This document shows positions 23,163 through 32,896 of a DNA stretch of 64,000 bases, piece by piece; within the stretch, counting starts at the first letter, position 1, and each line of letters begins with the position of its first letter. Position numbers and translations under genes: made by a program. The notes below the pieces were generated by a model. The model made no database searches. It worked only from the letters and a program-made list of their open reading frames with translations, and had not been told where the DNA came from. The stretch comes from Hyperoplus lanceolatus (taxonomy: Eukaryota > Chordata > Actinopteri > Uranoscopiformes > Ammodytidae): NCBI GenBank assembly GCA_026929865.2, contig CM049396.1:25247001-25311000 (forward strand), given 5' to 3'.

Positions 23163-23790
23163 TATTAATGAGTATAATATGGTCTTACATTTTAGAATTA
23201 GTTTGCTTATGTTTCGTGTAAGTTTTGTTAACATTATGACCAAATTTAGAGGTTAAAAGCATTGTTAGAAGCTTTGTTAGAAATTGTTGTATTGACTAGC
23301 TTAAATTGTTTAACTGCTATTCCGCCATGTCCACTAGAGTGCGCCATGAGAGCATGTTTGAGGTTGGTTAAATTAAAATACATGGTGCATATATAAGGTT
23401 GTAATTTAATGCTGAAGTGTGTATTTAGACCTGATTATTGATTTGTTTCATCTATACAATGCAAATCTTTAGAGAGGAACGATAGAAATAACAGAAATGG
23501 GCAATGGCTACAAGTGTAATATTTAATTTATTTCAGTTTACTTCTTTTGAGTTTGTTTAAGGTTTAATAGATTATTATAAACATATTTACATGTTACATT
23601 TGATTTTACTTAGTGAAAAAATGTGAAAATAAAGAAAACAATTAGACAGTTGAGTTTACTATTTGAGTGTGAGGAAATTGTATTATTTTCTGTTTTGATA
23701 CTTTTGTTTTGACAATAATATACCTATGTAAATACTTTTGAAAAAGAAATACAATTCTTGACGAAGCCACGACAGAGAGAGCACTGTGTC

Positions 23791-23822
23791 GAGCGTGATT
23801 ATTTACTTCTCCCCTTTTCAGG
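23791..23822 (+). repeat. 32-bp direct repeat, second copy
   Basis: Identical to 23131-23162. The sequence after it carries AATAAA near 23876 and then a minisatellite, so it may mark a 3' exon or a duplicated segment of the transposon. Confidence 0.97.
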
Positions 23823-23919
23823 GTGCTACATGTTCCCCTTCAAACATATCAAAATACATTATTTGCCGTTTGTATAAATAAACATTTTATTTGTCGAAAA
23901 ACATTGTGTGACTTAATTT

Positions 23920-24040
23920 ATCATTACTGTACAAACTACTTCATTTATCATTACAAACTACTTCATTACTGTAAAAACTACTTCATTTATCATTACTGTA
24001 CAAACTACTTCATTTATCATTACTGTACAAACTACTTAAA
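23920..24040. repeat. Short minisatellite between the two ISL2EU genes
   Basis: About five units of a 17-27 bp motif (TTCATTTATCATTACTGTAC / AAACTAC) in the gap where the two convergent genes end. Confidence 0.9.
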
Positions 24041-24223
24041 AGGACATTAAAGCTGAAGTTGTTAACATATATTTTTCACAGATCATCTAATTCAGCATCA
24101 GTAGTGAAAGTGTAAATAAAATGTACCTACTATTTACAAATTATTAATTCATCTCTGTACAAAAAATAAGGACCAAAAATCATTAATGAACCTGCTCTAT
24201 ATGTGATGGTTGACTTGACAGAA

Positions 24224-24676
24224 CTATGACAGAACATAGGGAAGGAAACACTCTTTAGAAAATGTCTCCAGGGTGTTGATGTTTATGGCCCATGATGGTT
24301 CTTTGAGGATGGGAAGGATGACAAGATCCACAGGAGTCCATACAATGAGGTGACAGCTGCTTGTTCCAGTCAGATGTAGGTTGCCCTGGATTTGATGCCA
24401 ATAATTGTGTGTTGGTTTTAGTGTCAGGGTATCAGTCACTTGGTCCAAGTAAAGATAAAACTCCCTATTCTCTGCTGCCTGTCGGATAGTCTTTGTTCTG
24501 GCTGACCATGGACATTTCACTTCCACAATGCAGTCGTCAGACACCGCCCCATCTGGAGATCCACCGAGCAGGCCACTGTCCGAAAGGAACAAACCCCTCT
24601 CCTGGATGAAGACACTAGTGCTCTCTGTATATTGCTGCTTTGCCCTCGGCTCATGGAGAATTCCCCAATCACATGC
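24224..24676 (-). CDS. ISL2EU second gene, last exon (YqaJ-type exonuclease core)
   Basis: Encodes ACDWGILHEPRAKQQY, then GLLGGSPDGAV, CIVEVKCPWSAR, HNYWHQIQGNLHLTG and HLIVWTP, ending at a TGA/TAG-context stop at 24224. These are the conserved blocks of the YqaJ (lambda exonuclease-like, PD-(D/E)xK) fold; the Asp of SPDG and the Glu-Val-Lys of VEVKCP are the metal-binding and catalytic residues. YqaJ nucleases process DNA ends in phage recombination; their role in ISL2EU transposition is not known. The acceptor is CCCAAG at 24677-24678. No breaks in this exon. Confidence 0.88.
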   Translation of the reverse strand, partial: ACDWGILHEPRAKQQYTESTSVFIQERGLFLSDSGLLGGSPDGAVSDDCIVEVKCPWSARTKTIRQAAENREFYLYLDQVTDTLTLKPTHNYWHQIQGNLHLTGTSSCHLIVWTPVDLVILPILKEPSWAININTLETFSKECFLPYVLS

Positions 24677-24812
24677 CTTGGGAAAGAAACAAAAAATTAA
24701 ATATTATATTAGAAAAAAACCTGCTGATGTTGACAACCACTATTTTATTAAGTGTATTCTTAGGAACACAAATGCTGTCAATTTAAATAATCCCCTACTA
24801 CCTAAAACTTAC

Positions 24813-24944
24813 TTTCGATCCTTGTTTGAGGTTGTACTGGCCAAGCAGTGTTTTAAATAAGGAAGGAGGGTAGGACTTCCGTTTGACTGTTGCCAATACC
24901 AAACCAAAGTTGCTTGCTGTGATCCTTTTTTGCCGATATGCTGA
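24813..24944 (-). CDS. ISL2EU second gene, exon 5
   Basis: Encodes SAYRQKRITASNFGLVLATV and KRKSYPPSLFKTLLGQYNL. The RITASNFG block is the N-terminal signature of the YqaJ domain, placed directly before the exonuclease core in the next exon. Acceptor TTCTACAG at 24946-24945, donor GTAAGT at 24812; phases match the neighbouring exons. Confidence 0.8.
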
Positions 24945-24983
24945 CCTGTAGAAAAACAAAATAAGAGATAGTTCATGTAGACT

Positions 24984-25543
24984 GGGGTCTGTTCCAGAAA
25001 GCAGGTTACATATGTGGACACTCAGAGTAAGTGGATACTCTGAGTTTTCCGTTTCAGTGAGTCAGTTACTCAGGGCAACAGACTCAGCAAACCTAACCTG
25101 CTCGCTGGCAGGTTTGCTTGAACAAACTCTGAGTATGTTTTCATCTTAATGTGAAGAGTGAATGAAGGAAGTGTCAGAACAGCTAGTTCTTCTTTTCAAG
25201 AGCAGATTACTGCAGAAATCTTCATAATTTTTTTTCTATTTAGGCGTGTTCCATAATGATTTGATTTATCATTTAAGATCAATAGCGAATTCTTAGCACT
25301 CATATCTTGTATCTTGATGTTGTAACATCTGTGTTAACATGCTGAGGAATGGGCTTTGGACGTTTAAGTCTTTCATAGTTTCCGATATAAATAAACATCT
25401 GTTTAGAGCACATGGAGAGGGTGGGGGTGTCTCACTTGTCCATACAGTGAATATATCCTACAGTAGGCATACAGTAGCCTAGCCTATACCAGCACAGTTT
25501 TGTGCGAGGACATCTTTTACTTTTACCCCCTGAAACAGACCCC
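24984..25543. mobile_element. Harbinger-like MITE inside an intron of the ISL2EU second gene
   Basis: Ends GGGGTCTGTTCCAG and CTGAAACAGACCCC are inverted repeats. The interior shows CAGAGTAAGTGGATACTCTG and related CTCTGAGT motifs found in a widespread fish MITE. The exact target duplication was not resolved. It sits between exon 4 and exon 5, so it is spliced out and may be neutral to the host transposon. Confidence 0.7.
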
Positions 25544-25681
25544 TGGAGGTCACATACCTGGCTCTTGTTAGAATTTATAATAACTACTACTACTACCACT
25601 ATTATTAACGTGCAGTCGTAAATAACTAGTTTTGTATTGTTTCAGGTTGTTTCTCTTGTTTTTGTTAATGCAGTTTCATAC

Positions 25682-25839
25682 CATAATGCATTCTTTGCTT
25701 GCCCAACCGTGGCTCTTTCGATCTGCTGCTTCTCCTGATCGGTGACCACAAATGAAGACAGCAAATGAAGAGCCTTGTCCTCAGCTTCCGCGTAGTCTGG
25801 GTTGGTCACTAGCCCCTCAAATGTCTTGATAGGGAGAGT
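25682..25839 (-). CDS. ISL2EU second gene, exon 4
   Basis: Encodes TLPIKTFEGLVTNPDYAEAE and HLLSSFVVTDQEKQQIERAT, a charged helical linker preceding the YqaJ domain. It ends with the split Trp codon that joins SAYRQKR in exon 5. Acceptor GAATCTAG at 25841-25840, donor GTATGA. Confidence 0.72.
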
Positions 25840-26018
25840 CTAGATTCAAAGTAAAGTAAACAGATTTAGAAATGCAAATACTTTAATTCCTTTCAAGCCA
25901 ATTACCTTTCAGTTAGGTGGACAAATGTATTGTGAACTCTGTATGCCAAATCGAAATAAATTGTGAGTTCAGTGTATCATTACATCCCTAAACAAACCAC
26001 CTAACACATAAGTCTTAC

Positions 26019-26131
26019 CCGAGGAGTTTCTGGACTCAGAATCCATCCTATTCCAGTAAAACGTCCCAGCTTGGACAGGGTTGCTTGTACCCAGTCTTTA
26101 TCTTCCTGAGTAACAGGTCTTTTAATTCCAG
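26019..26131 (-). CDS. ISL2EU second gene, exon 3
   Basis: Encodes GIKRPVTQEDKDWVQATLSK and LGRFTGIGWILSPETPR. Acceptor CTCATTTCAG, donor GTAAGA. Its first two bases complete the codon split at the end of exon 2, and its last codon is whole, so phases agree with both neighbours. Confidence 0.72.
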
Positions 26132-26468
26132 CTGAAATGAGAAAATGACATGATAAAGCATGAGTGTAAGGTGGCAATGTATGATAAATATGATTCATTG
26201 CATCAGAGAAGCCAGCTTGACAGATATTTTTAAAGGAAAACTTAAATCTATAGCCTAGCATTTCAATAGCTTTCCAATGTTCTCTGCTGAACTTTTAATT
26301 TTATAATTACCTTATTTGACTGACATTTACCTTCTCATTGTTTTATTTACTGCTTTTATTAGTTAATTGCTGTTCTCTGGTCTGAAATATGCTACACACA
26401 TTACGTTAATTATTATGATTACACCACATAACGTAAAAGAAAGCATCACTTGCAAATGAATGACTAAC

Positions 26469-26680
26469 CTTGTGTTGTGGATGGCGTTATCTCAGACACT
26501 CTCTTTGCTGCTATCTGGTCGGTTGTTCGGTGTCTTCGCCCTCTTCCAAGCACACTCCACGTCGGTGCGGGACACATTTTTCTCAACCCATATGAGAACT
26601 GCCGCCATATGGTGGCACTTATCCCGACCGATTGGGCACTGGCAGCTGCTGTACTTTACTGTCTGTCCCTCAACATGAAC
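26469..26680 (-). CDS. ISL2EU second gene, exon 2 (SWIM zinc finger)
   Basis: Encodes VHVEGQTVKYSSCQCPIGRD then KCHHMAAVLIWVEKN. CQC-x6-C-x-H is the SWIM zinc-finger pattern (C-x-C-xn-C-x-H), a nucleic-acid or protein-binding module also found in MULE and other transposases. A 1-bp frameshift near 26500 puts the exon end (VSEITPSTTQ) in another frame; the exon length of 212 bp is one base off the phase expected from exon 3, which confirms it. Donor GTTAGT at 26468. Confidence 0.75.
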
Positions 26681-26942
26681 CTATATTGAACACAATTCCC
26701 TTACACTAGCTCATCTCAAAGAGACTAACCTTAGCCTAACAATACAAGGGGCTGGCAGATGTATGTCAACTTTCATAACTTCACTTAAATTACAAAACAT
26801 GACCTAGGCCTATATATGTTTAGTTTCAGCTTCATTTAAGTTCAACGTTTTACCAGTCCTGTACTGATGTTGAGTATTACTTAATTCAATAACGTATCAT
26901 CTTTAACGGTAACTAGATGTCAACGGCTAACTTCCAACTCAC

Positions 26943-27122
26943 CTCAACCTCGTGAACTTTCTTTTTCTGTGATGCCTGGACGCTACCCTTTATAACTCCC
27001 CCAGGCAAAACAGCTACACTGACTACTCTGTTGGAGTGAAAAGAATTCAATCCTTTCTTGACTCTTTCAGGTGTCTCACTGAAGAAAGAAGTTAATGTAA
27101 AAATGTTCACCGGTTCAGCCAT
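26943..27122 (-). CDS. ISL2EU second gene, first coding exon
   Basis: Sixty complete codons from MAEPVNIFTLTSFFSETPER to KKKVHEVE, ending at donor GTGAGT. The ATG lies 16 bp inside the right terminal repeat, so its promoter is probably in or near that repeat. The N-terminus has no domain I recognise. All six exons together give a protein of roughly 415 residues. Confidence 0.75.
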
Positions 27123-27137
27123 CGTTGTTTGTTTATG

Positions 27138-27203
27138 TTCGACGGAGCGGTTGGACCCGGAAGTTTTATTTTGAAAGGGTGTTACGTCACGCTTAACAGC
27201 CGA
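27138..27203 (-). repeat. ISL2EU right terminal inverted repeat
   Basis: 66 bp; reverse complement begins TCGGCTGTTAAGCGTGACGT, nearly identical to 21244-21310. Confidence 0.95.
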
Positions 27204-27573
27204 ATTGGTTACCTTCCTTCCGGAACTCTTTCAGTGGCGGGAAGCGCGAGCATGGACCTATAAGGGCGTGAGGCAGACGCGAACAGGGAAGTGACAGCAT
27301 TACTATACATGGAAACATCCGTGTGGTGACGACACCAAGTTACATGCGACGTCACAAAGTTACAAAGCCTAAACCGCTTTGAACACGTGACTTCTCGACT
27401 GGCTAGAATAGTGTCTAGTGCTCTGCACGGACACCCCAGACGGTCAGCAGGGAATACGTCGAAATGCATGTAAGTCATTATTTGATAATTTCTTATGGTT
27501 AAGCATGACTATAAATCATCATAACAACGTTTATAGGTCATAATAGTCAAAAAGCATCATAGGTCCTCTTTAA

Positions 27574-29202
27574 TAACTTTGAGCCCGTTCCGTATGAAGA
27601 ACTGACTCACATAGTCAAAAACTCACAACCAACGACCTGCCTTCTTGATCCCTTGCCTGCCAAATTGTTCAAAGAACTCTGGCAAACCCTGGGTCCTACA
27701 ATACATGATGTTGTCAACCTTTCATTAATGACTGATACTGTTCCCACTTCCTTTAAGGCTGCTGTGGTGAAACCCCTTCTCAAGAAACTCAATTTGGATC
27801 CCGATGATCTGAGTATTTATCGCCCAGTGTCAAATTTGTCTTTTTTATCAAAAATACGAGAACGTGTAGTGGCGCAACAGCTCTCTGATCACTTGACTAG
27901 TAATCAACTTTTTGAACCGTTTCAGTCTGCCTTCTCACTCGACTGAAACCGCGCTCCTTAAAGTACTTAATGATACTCTGTTGATGATGGACTCCAATAC
28001 TGCCTCGGTGCTTCTATTGTTGGACCTCAGTGCAGCGTTTGACACCATCGACCATGACATACTCCTGGATCGGCTCGAAAACCTGTTTGGCTTTACAGGG
28101 CCGGCGCACGATTGGCTGAAATCATACCTATCCAGTAGAACTCAGTGCGTCTCCTACAACAACAGTACATCCATATTCACTGACGTGAAATACGGAGTAC
28201 CTCAAGGGTCTGATGGACCTCTGCTTTTCTCTTTGTATATTTCTCCGATTGGTCAAATTATTCATAGCTTCAGGGTCAATTTTCACTGCTATGCGGACGA
28301 TACTCAGCTCTATGTCCCGGTCAAAGTCAATGATGTTACTCAAATCGCTAATTTAGAGGCCTGCCTGTCCGCTGTTAAAAGCTGGATGTCACAAAACTTT
28401 CTGCTCTTAAATTCAGAAAAAACTGAATTGTTATTAATCGGCCCCGCACATGTTAGAAATCAGCTTGAGCAACTGACAATTAATTCCGACAATTGCGTTA
28501 TCTCTCAAAGCTTAACAGCAAGAAATCTTGGTGTTAAGTTCGACTCCAACCTGTCCTTTGATCAACACATCAAAGAGATTACCAAAACTGCGTTTTTTCA
28601 CTTACAGAACATATCAAAAATACGATCCAGTCTGTCCTTGGCTGATGCGGAAATATTAATACATGCCTTCGTATATTCTCGGCTTGACTATTGTAACGTA
28701 CTACTGTCTGGGTTGCCCAGGGCAAGTACTTGAAGTTTACAAAAGGTACAAAATGCTGCGGCGAGGCTTTTGACTAGAACTAGAAAATACGACCTCATCA
28801 CCCCCGTTCTTGCGTCGCTCCACTGGCTTCCGGTTCATGTCAGATCCGACTTTAAGGTGCTGCTATTGACCAATAAGGCATTAAATGGGCTTGCACCTTC
28901 ATATTTGTCTGACCTAGTTGCGCGATATGCCCCATCACGGGCACTACGGTCTACGACTGCAGAGCTCCTGTCTGTCCCCAGAGTTAAGAAAGCGGCCGGC
29001 AGCAGGGCTTTCTCGTATCGTATAGAGATCAGACAATCTGAGTCTATCGAGGTGTTCAAGTCTAAACTTAAGACTTATCTCTTTGAATTTACTTTTGATT
29101 AGCGCTCGTCCACCTCTCTGCTGGCGCGGGGTCGGGTCACCCTGTCTGGGGTCGGTTCTCTGGCCTCTGCTGGGGGGGAGTTTGCTCTGGGGTAGGCAGT
29201 GT
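27574..29202 (+). mobile_element. L2-like LINE, 3' half (reverse transcriptase)
   Basis: The reverse transcriptase domain continues the LINE begun at 19.7 kb. Motifs in order: CLLDPLPAKLFKELWQTLGP, YRPVSNLSFLSK, VLLLLDLSAAFDTIDHDILL, YGVPQGSDGPLLFSLYI and HCYADDTQLYVPV (catalytic YADD near 28290), then the C-terminal LTTRKYDLITPVLASLHWLP region. Frameshifts occur near 27945 and 28735-28770, so it is inactive. A short GC-rich 3' UTR follows the stop near 29102 and is cut by a hAT fragment at 29203. Confidence 0.88.
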
Positions 29203-29574
29203 TAATTTTGTTGACTAAGACTATGACGATAATGATTCGTCAACGAACCTTCGTTAACGAACTAAATAAATTTAATTTTGTCAACAAACTAAATAAATAC
29301 TAAACAAAAAGGCAGATATGATGACGAAGACGGAGACGAATATGACTGACACTATAGTCTACGAATAGGAACGAGACAAAACTGTTAGGGCGGGACAAAT
29401 GGAGAAGAGATCCAATCAGAACTAATCTTTTTGTGGGACAAGTTGGGAAGAAATCCAATCAGTGCAAAGCAGCGAATGCAACCCTGTGTCGGTGGAAATC
29501 AACGGGAGACCTCGTCAGTGTGAGCGGGTGAGTGGCCGTGCAGAAATATGGAGGACGAAACCTGTCATATGTAT
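29203..29574 (+). mobile_element. hAT element fragment (one end)
   Basis: Starts CAGTGTTAATTTTGTTGACT and matches the reverse complement of 51430-51793 closely, including CACTGATTGGATTTCTTCCC read on the opposite strand. The other end is missing: the match stops where (AAAT)n begins. No transposase. Confidence 0.8.
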
Positions 29575-29601
29575 AAATAAATAACTGAATAAATACTGGA
29601 A

Positions 29602-29636
<35 letters not shown>

Positions 29637-29972
29637 ATACACAAATAAATACATAAATAAATAATTAAATACATGATTAAATAAATAAAAGAAGGAATAA
29701 ATAAATACATAAATAATTAAATGTAATTTATTTATTTATATATTTATTTATTTACACATTTATTTATTTATACATATATTTAATTAATTATTTATTTATT
29801 TATTACTTATTTTATTTATTTATTTGTGTATTTAATTAATTATTTATTTATTCCTTATTTTATTTATTTATTTGTGTATTTAATTATTTATTTATTTATT
29901 TATTCATTTTTTTATTTATGCATTTATTCATTTCTACATTTCCACATTTCCTCATTTATTTATTTATGCATT
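29570..29972. repeat. (AAAT)n / (ATTT)n low-complexity block
   Basis: About 400 bp of AAAT units on the left half switching to ATTT units on the right half, so the block is itself a large imperfect inverted repeat centred near 29722. Interrupted by TACA and TTAATT variants. Confidence 0.95.
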
Positions 29973-30197
29973 TCTGTGTCCATATGCTAATGAGGTAGGC
30001 GGGACTTGCCTCAGTCTCATACAGGATTGGTCACAGGGTACGGATCTAAAGAACCAATCACAAGCCTCCGCGTTCTCTCCCCTCTGTGTACGAGCCTGAG
30101 CGCATTCACGGAGGACAGAGAAAGCGTTGTTGCCATGGTAGTGCGTGACAGTGGACTAGACCTAGCCGAGGACGAGGTAGCCTAGCAAGCTTGCACA

Positions 30198-30451
30198 ATG
30201 GAAGAGAAACAAACCGGTAGACAGAAGTTACCACTGCCACCGTTACTTGCCCCTGCTCACCGTTTACAAAAGGCAAAGAAAAGAAAGCCAGAAGCTGAAA
30301 AGGCATCAAGAAAAGAGCAGTTAGGCCTACATACAGCTCGAGGACAAACGCGAGTCAACATTGGAATCACTGTTCAATGATGGCAACAGCTGAGGATGCT
30401 GAATGGCTTGGAAAGTGACGCAATGGTTGCCGTCTTTCTCTTGTTGGACAG
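30198..30451 (+). pseudogene. Transposase-family gene fragment, exon 1
   Basis: Begins MEEKQTGRQKLPLPPLLAPA and reads RVNIGITVQ, a stop (TGA where the family has Arg, as in 'F-Q-R-W'), then WQQLRMLNG and AVFLLLD. The pattern RVNIG-x-A-F-Q-R-W-R-x-L and F-L-L-D-S-Y recurs at the N-terminus of multi-copy fish proteins linked to DDE transposases. A good donor GTAAGC follows at 30452. It is preceded by a CpG-containing stretch that may be the old promoter. Confidence 0.45.
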
Positions 30452-30736
30452 GTAAGCCTTTGTTTCGTTTCCTGTAAAATGTGTGTTATGGCGAAGTCTA
30501 GCCAAGGAAGCTATTTATGTTGCGTTAGCCATATTAGCCCGATGCTAACGTTAGCTCCCCAGTCGTCCTAGGCTAGTAGGCACATTACAAGCTGCATTAG
30601 CTAACGTTGCCATACTATATTATTAGTCTAATGTTATGTGGTCGTCAGCGTCTGAACATGTGTCATTTTAGTATTGGCTTTTCAAAATGTGCTGATGCAG
30701 TGTCTGTTTTTCTTTTTTTTAATTATTGTTTTATAG

Positions 30737-30799
30737 TTATGACAACAAGGCTAATTCATCAACACTTGAAACACCGATCGATGAGACCACCTCGCCTTT
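30737..30799 (+). pseudogene. Transposase-family gene fragment, exon 2
   Basis: Acceptor TTTTATAG at 30736. It completes a Ser codon from exon 1 and continues YDNKANSSTLETPIDETTSP, with a donor-like GTAAAG after. The remaining exons, including any catalytic domain, are not present downstream, so the gene is truncated. Confidence 0.4.
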
Positions 30800-31080
30800 G
30801 TAAAGTATTTATCCAGAGTCTCTCGGTGAGTAAAGGTTGATGTAGAAGGGAATATGTGTGCTACAATACTGTTCTATATGATGGGCAATACATAGGCCTA
30901 AACAATGCGTGATAAATTATATATGTATCAAATATATGTGCAGACAGTGGGTACATGTCAGTTAGTGTATATGGGGGGAAAGAGAAATAAACATGCCAAC
31001 ATACATTTTTAACCATCTTTGGGTATCCTGCTTCGAATTGTCCACCTGTAAAAGCTCCCCTATATAATGTATACACAGTC

Positions 31081-32048
31081 TAAACCGAAATGATTCATAC
31101 CCCTGGCAAATTTTGACTTTAAGTTACTTTTATGAAACCAGCAAGCTTTTTCTTGATTGGAAATGACACAGGCTTCTCCCCAAAGATAATTGTGGAAAAG
31201 TTGAGTTGAGAGTTGGAGCTCATTGCTAAAGATGAATGGGCAAAAATACTAGTGGAGGCAGGGGCGCAACTACCCACTTTCTGGGGTGTATGCAGATATT
31301 TGCCAGGCCAGTTGTGCGCTGGAACGGTGCAAAATATGATAATAGTGGGAAACAGGTGAGTGTGTTGTTTGGGCGCTGACCTGCTATAATCACTACACTA
31401 CCATTCAAAAACTGTGAAAACAGCAATAGTCCAAAACTTGAGGTGACACGTTAATCTGCAGTGACAATCCACGAGTCGCGGCCGGTAATCAGTTTGCATT
31501 AATCAATACAATCGGCCATATAAACAAAGGTTGGCAAATTCCGTGTAGGCTAGGTGTAGGCTATTTATTCTTTCAACCACTTTGAAAAACTTTTTTTTCA
31601 TCCACGCAATATTTCTCCTTCTCAATCTTCCCGTTTTCTGTTTTGTGCCCCCGAGAGCTTTTTTTTCTGCCTCTCCATCTGTAGTTCCCTGTTACCATGA
31701 AAGCTCTCACGCTCCAGCGCGTGCTCGAGGGGGCACTGGAGCGCCTTGTGGGGAGGAGGAGGCGAAGGAGCAGGGGGCGCCTAATCAGTGACATGTCTCT
31801 GTTATTGATCATATAATTTACACAAACGCTGTTAAATACAGAAAAATAACGACTCCGAAAATTTTTCCCCCGATCGCTTTGGCGCCCCTCTTGTGCGGCG
31901 CCGCATATAGCGCATACCCCCTTTTTGCGCCACTGAGTGGAGACATACTAAAAGCTGGTCAGCAATTATAGGAAGCGTTTGATTGCTGTACTAGCAAATA
32001 AAGGCTTTTCTATTGATTATTGAGAAGGGTATGAATCATTTTGGACAT
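31081..32048. mobile_element. Tc1/mariner-like MITE, split by a hAT element
   Basis: Ends CCGAAATGATTCATACCCCT and the reverse complement of AAGGGTATGAATCATTTTGG are inverted repeats, with TA on both sides as expected for Tc1/mariner. About 290 bp belong to it; 31259-31935 is a later insertion. Non-coding. Confidence 0.75.
31259..31935. mobile_element. Non-autonomous hAT element (677 bp)
   Basis: Ends CAGGGGCGCAACTACC and TTTTTGCGCCACTG. Flanked by AGTGGAGG (31251-31258) and AGTGGAGA (31936-31943), an 8-bp duplication with one mismatch. No transposase seen; the interior is partly GC-rich. Confidence 0.8.
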
Positions 32049-32836
32049 AATTTTTTCAAAGTTTTTTCCACAATGACGCCTCTTGTACATTGTCTTATTA
32101 TCTTACTATCTTTGCTTGACAGAATTTGATAATTAGTTCAACAATTTTGTATGTAATGACTCAAGCAATGAAATGAAGACTATTAGTTTTATTGGGAACG
32201 ACTATTCAGCATCCATAAGTATATTTCATTTTGACTGACATGACATAAGCAAATGACAATGTTATAAAACGGCAGAGAATTGTATGAAAGCAACTGATAC
32301 ATGTCCAAAAGCATTTGCAATTTGTTCAGAGGAAGGAGAAATTGCTAGTATGATGTGCTCAAATGACTAAATGTTGCAGAGGTTGAACTAATAGTTATGA
32401 GAATTTTCATTCTGATCTGAGAAAAGCACCAAAGCAACTGAAAGCAAAGGAATGTCTGAAGAATTTCACACGGTGATGCAAAATCAAAAACACAATGAAC
32501 TGTATCATCTGTTGTCAGTGTGGTCCAACACATGCTGGCAATACAATATCAATAGGCCTAATATAGTTAAAATTGGGAAACATTTTAATAGATGCGTTGC
32601 AGGTCTATTTAATGTTTGCCCCTACATTTTCTGCTTGCTCCCCTAAAAATTCTGAGTTAGGGGTGCCAGTGCTCCTAGTAAAAAAAGGTTAGTCTGGAGC
32701 CCTGTTGTATGATCATAAATGTTTAACTTTGCTGTGTAACACAGCACATGAAAATCCATTTAGCTCTGGTCTAAGGAATGCCAAAGTGTAAAGATTTGTG
32801 TCCGGGTTCCACCAACCATCATGACAAATACAAGTT
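32049..32836. other. Unassigned sequence before the piggyBac copy
   Basis: AT-rich, no gene recognised, and no piggyBac-type left terminus (TTAACCCT) found here, so the left end of the piggyBac element is missing or diverged. Confidence 0.4.
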
Positions 32837-32896
32837 GTGAAGTTTGAATATTTTTGTTATGAGATAATGAGACTGATTTCTGTGAATCTGTGGCAG

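Larger units (their letters stand above)
21244..27203. mobile_element. ISL2EU-like DNA transposon, nearly intact, 5960 bp
   Basis: Terminal inverted repeats at 21244-21310 and 27138-27203 differ only at the first base and by a 1-bp indel; both contain CGTGACGTAACACCCTTTCA. An AT dinucleotide on each side (21242-21243, 27204-27205) fits a 2-bp target duplication. It carries two convergent genes: a THAP/DDE transposase on the plus strand and a SWIM-YqaJ gene on the minus strand. This two-gene layout is what is known of eukaryotic ISL2EU elements. Few lesions are visible: one stop and one frameshift in the transposase, one frameshift in the second gene. Confidence 0.88.
21162..27569. mobile_element. 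TTAA-flanked element inserted in the LINE, itself split by ISL2EU
   Basis: Flanked by TTAA at 21158-21161 and 27570-27573. With one TTAA removed, the LINE frame reads straight across (IVLL then NNFEPVPYEEL), so the insertion is exact. Its own sequence is only 21162-21243 and 27204-27569, about 450 bp; the ends AAAGGCC and GGTCCTCT are weakly inverted. Non-coding, and probably Kolobok- or piggyBac-like by its TTAA target. Confidence 0.8.

Noticed and set aside
29459-29710. An open frame rich in Ile, Tyr and Leu on the minus strand
   Set aside because: It is the translation of the (AAAT)n block.
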